In this document: positions 1-9,395 of the stretch, in pieces
How the letters are laid out: the number at the start of each line of letters is the position of its first letter
Position numbering within the stretch: the first letter of the stretch is position 1
Assembly (NCBI RefSeq): GCF_025464835.1
Contig: NZ_JAODMP010000008.1
Span: 27,433-91,432, forward strand
DNA: 64,000 bases
Source: Mycetocola sp.
Lineage (GTDB): Bacteria > Actinomycetota > Actinomycetes > Actinomycetales > Microbacteriaceae
Direction of reading: 5' to 3'
Notes under the pieces: model-generated
What the model saw: the letters and a program-made list of their open reading frames with translations, nothing else
Databases searched by the model: none
What the model was told of the DNA's origin: nothing
Position numbers and translations under genes: made by a program

Positions 1-112
1 ACCGCCAGTTCTGGCCGGCCGCCTCGGGAACCTGGGCGAGAGCCGCCTCGGTGAATGTGCCGCGAGGACCGAGATAACTGTAGGTGCGGAGCGCGGGGCG
101 GGTATCTGCCAT
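1..112 (-). CDS. pheA: Prephenate dehydratase, N-terminal part (runs off left edge)
   Basis: Reverse translation MADTRPALRTYSYLGPRGTFTEAALAQVPEAAGQNWR; YLGPxGTFTEAAL is the N-terminal signature of prephenate dehydratase. Absent from the ORF track because truncated. Confidence 0.88.
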   Translation of the reverse strand, partial: MADTRPALRTYSYLGPRGTFTEAALAQVPEAAGQNWR

Positions 113-251
113 GGTCTTGAGCCTACTGGTCAGGCCCGAATGGGGAGTGTGCTCGAGGGGCCCGGGCCGATAGAGTTAGCGGAGTGTACCCGCCAAATCT
201 TTGCGTGGCGGGAGCGACATTCGCGCGTCGTGGAACTGAGGGTGGAACTCG

Positions 252-1613
252 GTGGGTTTCTGGGGGGTTACCAGGGGGACGGTATCGCACCGTATCGCCC
301 CACTTTTGCATGCGTTCGGTGGGGCCGCGACGGCACTCGCCGTCGGAGTTGCTGCGCTCGGGATGCTGCCGGAACCCGGGGCCGCCGACGGTGCCCCCTC
401 ACCCATCGTGACGATGGAAGAAGTGCCGTCGAACGGCGCCGATTTCGCTGTCCAGTTCGGCGGTCGGGTGTCCGCCGCGGTGGAGACTCTGGCCAGCTTG
501 CCCGCCGCCCAGGTGGCTGCATTGTGGGTGGATCTGCCCAGGCCGTTCGTCGGCGAGCTGATCGAGGAACGGCCGGATGTGATCGGCAACCTCGAGGGGG
601 CGAGCTACACCGACCGGGACCGTGCCAACATCCGCCGGCTGGCCACGGTGCAGCGGGACGCCGTCGCGACGGAGCAGCTTGCACTCTCCCAGCTCCGCTC
701 ACCCTCCGCGCTGGACTCCTCCGCACTGACCGTGGCAGAAGCAACCGCGCGGGTCGAGGCGATCGATGTGCTGCTCGGGCTGTTCAGGAACGCACCATCC
801 AACGACGCGCGCCGGTACCTGCTCAGCCTTGACTCCTCCGTCGACGGCCCGCCACTCGCCGCGATCTCCGTCGGCGACCTCGACTCGGCGCCCTACGCCA
901 CGTACTTCGTGCCCGGCATGAACAGCAGCGTGCTCCAGGCCGAAGATTACCTGCGGGGCGTCACGCGAATCCAGCAGGCCTCTGCCGCGAGCGCCGCCGT
1001 GTTGTGGCTCGGTTACGAGAGCCCCGGTCCGGTCGAGACCGTGTCGACGGCGCGGGCCGAGGCGGGTGCCGTTCTTCTCGGTGCTGCCCTCGACGGATAC
1101 AACGCATACCGTGACGCCGTCGGCCTGCGCTCCGAGCTGACTGTCCTCGCACACTCCTACGGCTCGACGACGGCTGCGATCACTCTCGCCGGCGGGGATC
1201 ACGCTGTGAGCTCGTTCGTGATGATCGGGTCGGCCGGTGTCCCCTCCCACATCAGGCTCGAGGACCTCAACGTTCCGGCCGGCAGGGTCTACGCATCCGA
1301 AGCGACGGCCGATGGGCTGGCCGCGAAAGGCCAGTTCTGGTCAGGCCGCGCTAACCCGGCGTCTGCCGAGTGGGGCGCCCAGCTGTTCAGCAGCAACGGA
1401 ACCACCCTCGCGGATGGCACGATCCTGTCGGCGGTCCGGGCCCATGACGCCGTCGGCGCCGACGATGCAGCCGACCACGAGAAGTACCTCGGCGATGGAA
1501 CCCAAAGCCTGTACGGCATCCGCAGGATCGTCACAGGCCAGCCGTACGACATCGCTCCGGTCGCTCCGGCGCCATCGACCGACAGCACCATCCTCGCGAC
1601 GGCCGCGAAGTAA
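252..1613 (+). CDS. Exported alpha/beta hydrolase (DUF1023-like)
   Basis: 453 aa, hydrophobic N-terminus, HSYGS nucleophile elbow, PGMNSS motif; GTG start. Confidence 0.75.
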   Translation: MGFWGVTRGTVSHRIAPLLHAFGGAATALAVGVAALGMLPEPGAADGAPSPIVTMEEVPSNGADFAVQFGGRVSAAVETLASLPAAQVAALWVDLPRPFVGELIEERPDVIGNLEGASYTDRDRANIRRLATVQRDAVATEQLALSQLRSPSALDSSALTVAEATARVEAIDVLLGLFRNAPSNDARRYLLSLDSSVDGPPLAAISVGDLDSAPYATYFVPGMNSSVLQAEDYLRGVTRIQQASAASAAVLWLGYESPGPVETVSTARAEAGAVLLGAALDGYNAYRDAVGLRSELTVLAHSYGSTTAAITLAGGDHAVSSFVMIGSAGVPSHIRLEDLNVPAGRVYASEATADGLAAKGQFWSGRANPASAEWGAQLFSSNGTTLADGTILSAVRAHDAVGADDAADHEKYLGDGTQSLYGIRRIVTGQPYDIAPVAPAPSTDSTILATAAK

Positions 1614-1638
1614 AGCCGCGACGGCCGCGAAGTAAAGC
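1595..1638. repeat. Perfect 22-bp tandem duplication (CGCGACGGCCGCGAAGTAAAGC x2) spanning a stop codon
   Basis: Copies at 1595-1616 and 1617-1638; each contains the TAA of the upstream gene. Confidence 0.95.
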
Positions 1639-1676
1639 CCCGGCGGATGCCGATGGCATGATGCCACAATGGGTGC

Positions 1677-3296
1677 ATGACTGACCGCGCAGGAACCCCA
1701 GCAGCCGAGTCCGACCTCGTCGACGTCCCCGCTCTCCTCAATGCATACTTCGAGTTGAAGCCCGATGTCTCGATCCCCGAGCAGCGAGTGGTGTTCGGCA
1801 CCTCCGGCCACCGAGGCTCCTCGCTCAACACGGCCTTCAATGAGCATCACATCGCCGCTACGACCCAGGCGATCGTCGAATACCGGGCCAGCCAGGGCAT
1901 TACCGGGCCTCTGTTCATCGGCTCGGACACCCACGCGCTCAGCCACCCCGCACAGACCACAGCAGTGAAAGTGCTCGTCGGCAATGATGTGCGTGTAGTC
2001 GTCGACGAGTTCGACGACTACGTGCCCACGCCGGCGCTCAGCCACGCGATCCTGACCTGGAACAACTCGGGGGTCGAGGAACAGGCCGACGGCATCGTCG
2101 TCACGCCGAGCCACAACCCGCCAGGGGACGGCGGGTTCAAGTACAACCCCCCGCACGGCGGCCCCGCAGACAGCGACGCCACGAGCTGGATCGCCAACCG
2201 TGCCAACGAGATCATCGAATCCGGCATGGTTGACGTCAACATGGCTGAGCCGAGCGCCGTCGAGACGTACGACTTCCGCAGCAGATATGTGGAAGACCTC
2301 GGCACCATCATCGACATGGATGCCATCCGCGACTCAGGCATCCGGATTGGCGCCGACCCGCTCGGAGGGGCGAGCGTGAGCTACTGGCAGGCCATCGCCG
2401 ACCGGTACAACCTCAACCTCACCGTGGTGAACCCTCATGTGGACCCGACCTGGCGTTTCATGACGCTTGACTGGGACGGCAAGATCCGGATGGATCCGTC
2501 GTCGCCGTCGGCCATGGCATCCGTTCTCGCCCATCGCGACGAATACGACATCCTCACCGGCAATGACGCGGATGCCGACCGGCACGGCATCGTCACGCCG
2601 GACGGCGGGCTGATGAACCCCAACCACTTCCTCGCCGTATCGATCGACTACCTGTACCGCAACCGGTCGGGCTGGGGTGCGGATGCCGCCATCGGCAAGA
2701 CCCTCGTCTCCAGTTCGATGATCGACCGGGTCGCCGAATCGCTCGGGCGCCGGCTTGAAGAGGTACCGGTCGGGTTCAAATGGTTCGTGCCGGGACTCGT
2801 CGACGGCTCGGTCGCGTTCGGGGGCGAAGAAAGTGCCGGGGCGAGCTTCCTGCGCAAGGACGGCACCGTGTGGACGACGGACAAGGACGGCATCCTGCTC
2901 TGCCTTCTCGCGGCTGAAATCCTCGCGGTCACCGGGAGCACCCCATCCGAGCTGTATCGCGGGTTGACCGAAAAGTATGGCGACCCGGTATACGAACGCG
3001 TCGACGCGGCGGCGACACCGGCGCAGAAGGCGGCGCTCGGCAAGCTCGACGGCGACGCGATCGCCGCGACCGAGCTGGCCGGGGACCCGATCCTCGCGAA
3101 GCTCAGCAAAGCCCCTGGCAACGGCGCGGCCGTCGGCGGCGTGAAGGTCGTTACCGCGAACGCCTGGTTCGCGGCCCGGCCGAGCGGCACGGAAGACGTG
3201 TACAAGATCTACGCGGAGTCGTTCACGGGCATCGAGCACCTCAGGCAGGTTCAGGCTGAGGCGAAGCTCATCGTGAACGCGGCGCTCGGGGGTTAG
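1677..3296 (+). CDS. pgm: Phosphoglucomutase (alpha-D-glucose phosphate-specific)
   Basis: 539 aa; VTPSHNPPGDGGFKYNPPHGGPAD active site, TGNDADADRHGIV metal loop, ARPSGTED phosphate loop. Confidence 0.93.
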   Translation: MTDRAGTPAAESDLVDVPALLNAYFELKPDVSIPEQRVVFGTSGHRGSSLNTAFNEHHIAATTQAIVEYRASQGITGPLFIGSDTHALSHPAQTTAVKVLVGNDVRVVVDEFDDYVPTPALSHAILTWNNSGVEEQADGIVVTPSHNPPGDGGFKYNPPHGGPADSDATSWIANRANEIIESGMVDVNMAEPSAVETYDFRSRYVEDLGTIIDMDAIRDSGIRIGADPLGGASVSYWQAIADRYNLNLTVVNPHVDPTWRFMTLDWDGKIRMDPSSPSAMASVLAHRDEYDILTGNDADADRHGIVTPDGGLMNPNHFLAVSIDYLYRNRSGWGADAAIGKTLVSSSMIDRVAESLGRRLEEVPVGFKWFVPGLVDGSVAFGGEESAGASFLRKDGTVWTTDKDGILLCLLAAEILAVTGSTPSELYRGLTEKYGDPVYERVDAAATPAQKAALGKLDGDAIAATELAGDPILAKLSKAPGNGAAVGGVKVVTANAWFAARPSGTEDVYKIYAESFTGIEHLRQVQAEAKLIVNAALGG

Positions 3297-3565
3297 CCGG
3301 ACGGACGCTCAGCAGGAGGCGGGTCCGGGACAGCGCCGATCGCTCCACCTGTTGAGTGTCCACAGCGCGCGATGTGCCTGTCCTACCTTCGGCCTCGCGG
3401 GGGCGGATGCGCCCCTCGAAACTCGCGTAGCGCGAAGAGGGTGTTCGGCGCCGTCGTCGTCGGCACCACAATCGAGTTCGAAAAATCGGGCCGCTGGGCG
3501 AGGTGGAAGACGAGCGATCAGGAGGCAGCCGAACCGGTTTCGGCTCGCTGAAGCTGACAGGAAAG

Positions 3566-3592
3566 GGGCCCGCCGGGAGGCGGGCCCTTTTT
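3566..3592 (+). terminator. Rho-independent terminator
   Basis: GGGCCCGCC-GGGA-GGCGGGCCC followed by TTTTT. Confidence 0.85.
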
Positions 3593-3637
3593 CGTGTGCC
3601 GGAGAACTCCTGCCAGCGATGGCGCGAGAGCGGCGGC

Positions 3638-4315
3638 TCAGAGCTTCAGCTTCGTGAGCTCCTCGTCCATGCGCTCCGCGATTTCCGTGTGCCCGGCGTC
3701 GTTCGGGTGGACGCCGTCGGCGGCGATCCACTCCGGGTGTCCCTCCAGCCACCGTGATGCTCCCGGAATGTAATCCGCGCCGACCTCGGAGGCGGCATCC
3801 CGGACCCAGCCGATGATCGTGTCGACGGATCCCGGGCGTTCGTCGGTGTACCAGAACGGTTCGACGACAACGAGGCGGGTGTCTGGCAGTTCCGCGGCGA
3901 ACGTGTTCAGGTCATGACGGATCGCCGATTCGATCTGAGTGGCACGCTCCGGCATGGCGAAGTTGTCGTTGAGCCCCATGGTGACCACGACGATGTCGGG
4001 ATCCTCGGCGACGATGAGGCCGACCAGGTCGTCGGCAAGCAGATCCCGGTTGATCACGTATCCCAGTCCATCGACGCTCGGGTTGATCTCCGCCCAGCCT
4101 CGATCCCTGGCGACCTGCGTCGACCACCGGAGGTCCGGGTCGCTCACGCCGGTGCCGCGCGTGTACGAATCACCGTAGAACGCGGTGACCTGCTGACCCG
4201 GCGTGCGGGACACTCCCCGATCATCGTCGGGCGCGCCCATCGAACAGGCGGCCAGCGCGGATGTCGCAAGTGCGGCGACGACGGCGAGAAGACGAGTTGC
4301 TGCAGATGCCGCCAT
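3638..4315 (-). CDS. SGNH/GDSL hydrolase, probable lipoprotein
   Basis: GDSYTRGTG block, GLND, and a C-terminal DGVHPNDAGH Asp-His dyad; lipobox ALAAC after Met at 4315. Confidence 0.82.
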   Translation of the reverse strand: MAASAATRLLAVVAALATSALAACSMGAPDDDRGVSRTPGQQVTAFYGDSYTRGTGVSDPDLRWSTQVARDRGWAEINPSVDGLGYVINRDLLADDLVGLIVAEDPDIVVVTMGLNDNFAMPERATQIESAIRHDLNTFAAELPDTRLVVVEPFWYTDERPGSVDTIIGWVRDAASEVGADYIPGASRWLEGHPEWIAADGVHPNDAGHTEIAERMDEELTKLKL

Positions 4316-4359
4316 ACGATTGCACTCCGGTTGGGTTTCGAGGTGGCGCCGAGGCACCG

Positions 4360-5289
4360 TTATGCGGGGATGCTCCAGAACCAGGCGTTACCGCCAGGGT
4401 GCTCGACCGTGATGACGTTGTCGAGGTCACGGTAGTCGCCGTCGAGATTATGGCTCACGAAAGCGATCTTCGTCTCGCCGTCGACAACCTCCACCCGCGA
4501 CACCAGCATCACATGGTCGGGGATCTCGTTGAGGTTCCAATCGAAGATGCCGATGTCCCCGACCTTCACCTGGTCGCGCTGATCGAGTGTCAGCTTCGTC
4601 AGGCCGAGGCTTGGGTCGCTCGCGAGCCACGCGTCCATCGCCGGAACGTAACCCCACGCCGGGCTCCAGTCCGCGATCGTTGCGGCTGCGTTCCTGTTGA
4701 ACCAGGTGTCATTCTGTGTCCAGCCCCGCTGGATGAGCGTCTGGCTGACGAAGTTGGCGCAGTCCCCGCCGACCGGGTTGAGGTTTCCCCACTCATCCGA
4801 GTTGTAGTCGTTCCAGTGCTTCAACGCGTACTGCATCTGCGCGTCGACACCGGTGACGACGGCATACGCGTAGTTCAGCGGAGCCGACTGCTGGAGAACC
4901 TCGTTCCCACTGGACACGACGATCGCTGCATCCGCTGGCTGGAAGTGCAGAGCGGCCGGTGCGACGGCGGTGACCTCGCCGTCGCCTGTAACGGTCACGT
5001 CGGCAGCGGGGACGCCACCGATGGTGACGTCAGTGACGTCCGCGAGGCCGGTTCCGGTGATGGTGATGGGTGTCCCGCCGGTCACCGAACCGCTCGCCGG
5101 CGTGATCGCGCTGGCCACGCTCGCGTCGGCGGGGGCGGAGGTGCTGATGGCCGCCGGTCGTTCGTCTTCCGGCGTGACCGACGCGGAGCATCCTGCCCAG
5201 ACCAACGCCGAGCTCACCACGATGACCACTGCCGCGATACGTCGGGATCGAACCCGGAGGCTGACGGGTCTGCGGGCACTACTCGGCAC
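4360..5289 (-). CDS. Lipoprotein with IPT/TIG domain and Amidase_6-like (Cys hydrolase) domain
   Basis: Lipobox VWAGC; ITPASGSVTGGTPITITGTGLADVTDVTIGG (IPT/TIG); GGDCANFVSQTLIQRGW (Amidase_6-like). GTG start at 5289 has upstream AAGGA. Confidence 0.75.
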   Translation of the reverse strand: MPSSARRPVSLRVRSRRIAAVVIVVSSALVWAGCSASVTPEDERPAAISTSAPADASVASAITPASGSVTGGTPITITGTGLADVTDVTIGGVPAADVTVTGDGEVTAVAPAALHFQPADAAIVVSSGNEVLQQSAPLNYAYAVVTGVDAQMQYALKHWNDYNSDEWGNLNPVGGDCANFVSQTLIQRGWTQNDTWFNRNAAATIADWSPAWGYVPAMDAWLASDPSLGLTKLTLDQRDQVKVGDIGIFDWNLNEIPDHVMLVSRVEVVDGETKIAFVSHNLDGDYRDLDNVITVEHPGGNAWFWSIPA

Positions 5290-5362
5290 GGTACATCCTT
5301 CAAAGAAACAGCGGTGAATCTCCATGGTAGGCGACCGATGTGTCCTGTTCCTGATGACTCGC

Positions 5363-5392
5363 TTGACAACGGGCGGGTCAGCGCCGTAGCGT
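5363..5392 (+). promoter_or_regulatory. Putative -35/-10 promoter of the beta-glucosidase gene
   Basis: TTGACA (5363-5368), 18-nt spacer, TAGCGT (5387-5392). Confidence 0.55.
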
Positions 5393-5402
5393 GTCCGGGA
5401 TT

Positions 5403-5420
5403 CCTGAGAGCGCTCTCAGG
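5403..5420. promoter_or_regulatory. LacI-family operator, perfect 18-bp palindrome CCTGAGAGCGCTCTCAGG
   Basis: Perfect palindrome with a central GAGCGCTC core, just downstream of the putative -10 and upstream of a GH1 gene followed by a LacI-family regulator. Confidence 0.82.
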
Positions 5421-5451
5421 TCGACATCTGCGAAGGAGCAGTGAAGCGCCA

Positions 5452-6861
5452 GTGACATCAAACTTTCCGTCCACTTTCCTCTGGGGGTCGGCGACCGCTG
5501 CCGCCCAGGTCGAGGGCGCAGCGCACGAAGACGGCAAAGAGGATTCGATCTGGGATGCCTTCGCCCGGGTCCCTGGGGCGATCGCGAACGGCGACGACCT
5601 CGAGATCGCCGTGGATCACTACCACCGTTATGTCGGTGATGTCGCGATCATGAAGCAGCTCGGCCTTGGTTCGTATCGCTTCTCGACGAGTTGGGCCCGT
5701 GTCGTGCCCGGTGACCGGGAGCCGAACCCGGCCGGCCTGGACTTCTATTCCCGCCTCGTTGACGAGCTGCTCGGAGCAGGCATCCTGCCCTGGCTGACGC
5801 TGTACCACTGGGACCTGCCACAGGCCCTCGAGGAGAAGGGCGGCTGGACGAATCGCGACACCGCGCTGCGCTTCGCCGACTACGCCGAAACGGTGTACGG
5901 CACGCTCGGCGACCGGGTGAAGAACTGGACCACGTTCAACGAACCGTTCTGCTCGTCACTGCTCGGTTATGCGGCCGGCGTGCACGCCCCCGGCCGGCAG
6001 GACCCCGCCGCGGCCGTCGCCGCCATCCATCACCAGCACCTCGGCCATGGTCTCGCCGTGAACCGGCTGCGGGAGCTCGGTGCCGACCAGATCGGCATCA
6101 CCCTCAACCTCTCCAACGCGATCCCCCTGAACGCAAACGACCCGGTCGACGTCGAGGCTGCCCGCCGGTTCGACGTGCTGCAGAACCGGGTCTTCCTCGA
6201 CCCGATCGTGACCGGCGCCTACCCGGAGGACGCGCTCGCCGACCTTGAGCAGTTCGGGCTCCGCGAACTCATCCAGCCGGGCGACCTGGAGATCATCGGC
6301 ACGCAAATCGACTTCCTGGGCGTCAACCACTACCACGACGACCAGGTTTCCGGGCACGAGGACGACTCGGGAACCGATGGTCATTCCGGAGCGACCGGGC
6401 GGGAGGTCCGGTCATGCTGGATCGGTTCCGAGTACGTCACCTTCCCCAGTCGCGGGCTGCCTCGCACCGCCATGAACTGGGAGGTGAACCCGTCGGGGCT
6501 GCACAAGCTGCTCGTGCGTCTCGGCCGCGAATACCCGAACCTGCCGCCCCTGTTCGTCACGGAGAACGGCTCGGCGTATGACGACTCCGTCTCAGAAGAC
6601 GGCCAGGTCCACGACACGGAGCGCACGAAGTACATCCAGGACCACGTGCAGGCGGTCTCGGATGCGATCGCCGACGGCGCCGACGTGCGCGGCTATTTCG
6701 TGTGGTCGCTGCTCGACAACTTCGAATGGTCATGGGGCTACGACAAACGCTTCGGTATCGTGCGGGTCGACTACGAGACACAGGAACGCACGATCAAGGA
6801 TTCCGGGCGCGCCTACGCGCAAATCCTCGCCGACGCAAGATCCGGCATCCCAGCGCAGTAG
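5452..6861 (+). CDS. GH1 beta-glucosidase
   Basis: VTSNFPSTFLWGSATAAAQVEGA start; TFNEP acid/base and VTENGSAYDD nucleophile motifs; GTG start replaces the overlong ORF start at 4261. Confidence 0.93.
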   Translation: MTSNFPSTFLWGSATAAAQVEGAAHEDGKEDSIWDAFARVPGAIANGDDLEIAVDHYHRYVGDVAIMKQLGLGSYRFSTSWARVVPGDREPNPAGLDFYSRLVDELLGAGILPWLTLYHWDLPQALEEKGGWTNRDTALRFADYAETVYGTLGDRVKNWTTFNEPFCSSLLGYAAGVHAPGRQDPAAAVAAIHHQHLGHGLAVNRLRELGADQIGITLNLSNAIPLNANDPVDVEAARRFDVLQNRVFLDPIVTGAYPEDALADLEQFGLRELIQPGDLEIIGTQIDFLGVNHYHDDQVSGHEDDSGTDGHSGATGREVRSCWIGSEYVTFPSRGLPRTAMNWEVNPSGLHKLLVRLGREYPNLPPLFVTENGSAYDDSVSEDGQVHDTERTKYIQDHVQAVSDAIADGADVRGYFVWSLLDNFEWSWGYDKRFGIVRVDYETQERTIKDSGRAYAQILADARSGIPAQ

Positions 6862-7893
6862 ATGACGCCGGAAGGGCGCATGATGGGCACACCGGCTCGG
6901 TCGCCGACACTGGAGATGGTCGCAGCGCGTGCCGGGGTTTCCCGCGCCACGGTGTCCCGCGTGGTCAACGCCTCCCCCACGGTCACCGCTGAGGTCGCGG
7001 CACTCGTTCACGCGGCGATCTCCGATTTGAGCTACGTGCCCAACCGCGCGGCCCGATCGCTGGCCAGCCGCACGACCCAGGTGATCGCCCTCGTCGTTCC
7101 CGAGTCGACAGCGAAGGTGTTCGCCGACCCGTTCTTCGCGTCTGTCGTGCAGGGCGTCGCCCTCCACCTCGCCGAGACGGATTACACACTCAACCTGCTC
7201 ATCGCCTCCGAGACCACGTCAGACAAGACCAGGCGCTATCTGCTCGGCGGCAACGTCGACGGCGCCCTCGTCGTCTCACACCACTCCGGCGACCACTCGT
7301 ACACACACCTGGGGCAGGGGCTCCCGGTCGTGTTCGGCGGCAGGCCGCTCAGCGCCGATGCGCTGTTCGGCCACTACGTCGATGTGGACAATGTCTCCGG
7401 CGGCCGGCTCGCCACCCGTCACCTGATCGAGCGCGGCTGCCGCTCGATCGCGACCATCGCCGGCCCTCAGGACATGCCGGCGGGCATCGACCGGCTCATC
7501 GGTTGGCGGAATGCCGTCACCGCGGCCGGCCTGGATGAATCCCTCGTCGAGTACGGCGACTACTCCCCCGCCGACGGAGCCGCGGCGATGCGCCGGCTGC
7601 TCGACAGGCGCGTGCCGATCGACGGCTTGTTCGTATTCAGCGACCAGCTTGCTGCAGGCGCATACTCGGTTATGCGTGAGGCGGGCCTCTCCATCCCGGG
7701 CGACATCGCCGTCGTCGGCTACGACGACGACCGGTACGCGTCGACGGTGAGCCCGACGCTCACGACCGTGAATCAGGCCCCGGTCGAGATGGGGGCCAGG
7801 ATGGCCGAGATCGTCGTGCGCCTCATCGGCGGCGAACAGGTCGAGACGGCGACGATCATGCCGACGAAGCTCGTGGTGAGGGAGTCGGCGTGA
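6862..7893 (+). CDS. LacI-family transcriptional regulator
   Basis: LEMVAARAGVSRATVSRVVNASPTV HTH, sugar-binding domain; ATG immediately follows the GH1 stop. Confidence 0.93.
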   Translation: MTPEGRMMGTPARSPTLEMVAARAGVSRATVSRVVNASPTVTAEVAALVHAAISDLSYVPNRAARSLASRTTQVIALVVPESTAKVFADPFFASVVQGVALHLAETDYTLNLLIASETTSDKTRRYLLGGNVDGALVVSHHSGDHSYTHLGQGLPVVFGGRPLSADALFGHYVDVDNVSGGRLATRHLIERGCRSIATIAGPQDMPAGIDRLIGWRNAVTAAGLDESLVEYGDYSPADGAAAMRRLLDRRVPIDGLFVFSDQLAAGAYSVMREAGLSIPGDIAVVGYDDDRYASTVSPTLTTVNQAPVEMGARMAEIVVRLIGGEQVETATIMPTKLVVRESA

Positions 7894-8081
7894 GCTGGTT
7901 GCCGGTTCACGGGGGTTCGGCGGCCCTGTCGATGCTGCACGGTCAGCACTTGAGGGAGTAACAGGAGCAGAATAGAGGAATACCCTGCGGCTGCCTGCGC
8001 TTGACAGAGGGGGAGCCCTGGCGAAGGGATGCAAACGCTGCCGGCGACATCCGTGCCCCGATACAGATCGTGAGTTATGCA

Positions 8082-9395
8082 ATGCCCCACCCGACCGGAA
8101 CGACAATGGAGCTGGCGACCCCGCTCGCCGACGCCGAGGTGCTGCGCCTGCGCCGCGACTTCCCCGCGCTCAACCAGCAGGTCCACGGACGGGACCTGGT
8201 CTACCTGGACTCCGGCGCAACCTCGCAGAAGCCGGTCAGCGTGCTCGACGCGGAACGCTCGTTCTACGAACATGAGAACTCCGCCGTCCATCGCGGCGCC
8301 CACACCCTCGCCGCGAACGCCACTGAGTTGTTCGAGAATGCCCGCGCCACCGTCGCCCGCTTCGTCGGCGCTCGCGAGAACGAGATCGTCTGGACCTCGA
8401 ACGCCACCGAGGGGCTGAACCTGATCGCCTACGGCATGTCCAACGCGAGCCTCGGCCGCGGTGGGGCGGATGCCGCGCGCTTCGTCCTCACGGAGGGTGA
8501 CGAAATCCTGACCACCGAGGGCGAACACCACGCCAACCTCGTGCCCTGGCAGGAACTCGCCGCCCGCACCGGTGCGACCCTCCGCCACATCCCGGTTGCC
8601 GATGACGGCACGCTCCGGATGGACGAGGCCGAGCGGCTCATCACCGGGCGCACCAAACTGGTCACCTTCACCCATGTGTCAAACGTGACCGGTGTCCTCA
8701 ACCCCGTCGACGATCTCGTCCGGATGGCCCGCGCCGTCGGGGCGCTCGTCGTGCTCGACGCCTGCCAGTCCGCACCGCACCGTGTTCTCGACCTCGCAGC
8801 GCTCGACGTCGACTTCGCCGTCTTCTCCGGTCACAAAATGCTCGCGCCCACCGGCATCGGCGTGTTGTACGGCCGGGCCGAGCTCCTGGACGCACTGCCT
8901 CCGTTCCTCACAGGCGGGTCGATGATCACGACCGTCACGCTGGAGGCATCCGGGTACCTGCCCGCCCCTCAGCGATTCGAGGCCGGCACCCAGAAGGTGT
9001 CACAGGCCATCGCTCTCGCTGCCGCCGTCGACTACCTCTCATCGGTCGGCATGGACCGGATCGAACGCTGGGAGTCCGAGCTCGGCGCCCGACTCGTCGG
9101 CGGGTTCAGTGCTATTCCGGGCGTTCGAGTGCTCGGCCCTGGCACCGGTGTGCACCGTGCCGGTCTTGTGAGCGTGGACGTCGATGGTGTGCACGCTCAC
9201 GATGTCGGTCAGTTCCTCGACGACCGCGGAATCGCCGTGCGTGTCGGGCACCACTGTGCGCAGCCGCTGCACCGCCGGTTCGGGGTGACTGCCTCAACCA
9301 GGGCAAGCGCATACCTCTACAACACGACGGCTGACGTGGATGCAGCGATCGATGCGCTCGCCGGCGTGCGGGCGTTCTTCGGGGCGTCGTCGTGA
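8082..9395 (+). CDS. sufS: SufS-type cysteine desulfurase
   Basis: DFPALNQQVHGRDLVYLDSGATSQKP; PLP lysine FSGHKMLAPTGIGVLYG; VRVGHHCAQPLH catalytic Cys loop. Confidence 0.9.
   Translation: MPHPTGTTMELATPLADAEVLRLRRDFPALNQQVHGRDLVYLDSGATSQKPVSVLDAERSFYEHENSAVHRGAHTLAANATELFENARATVARFVGARENEIVWTSNATEGLNLIAYGMSNASLGRGGADAARFVLTEGDEILTTEGEHHANLVPWQELAARTGATLRHIPVADDGTLRMDEAERLITGRTKLVTFTHVSNVTGVLNPVDDLVRMARAVGALVVLDACQSAPHRVLDLAALDVDFAVFSGHKMLAPTGIGVLYGRAELLDALPPFLTGGSMITTVTLEASGYLPAPQRFEAGTQKVSQAIALAAAVDYLSSVGMDRIERWESELGARLVGGFSAIPGVRVLGPGTGVHRAGLVSVDVDGVHAHDVGQFLDDRGIAVRVGHHCAQPLHRRFGVTASTRASAYLYNTTADVDAAIDALAGVRAFFGASS

Noticed and set aside
3297-3560. tmRNA, RNase P RNA or SRP RNA
   Set aside because: No CCA/T-arm, no RNase P core motifs and no SRP GNAR loop pattern recognised; left only as a weak sRNA candidate.
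4261-5451. Plus-strand 5' extension making an 866-aa ORF upstream of the beta-glucosidase
   Set aside because: Antisense to the IPT/TIG-amidase lipoprotein gene, lacks protein-like features, and crosses the putative promoter and operator; the GH1 family N-terminus begins at 5452.
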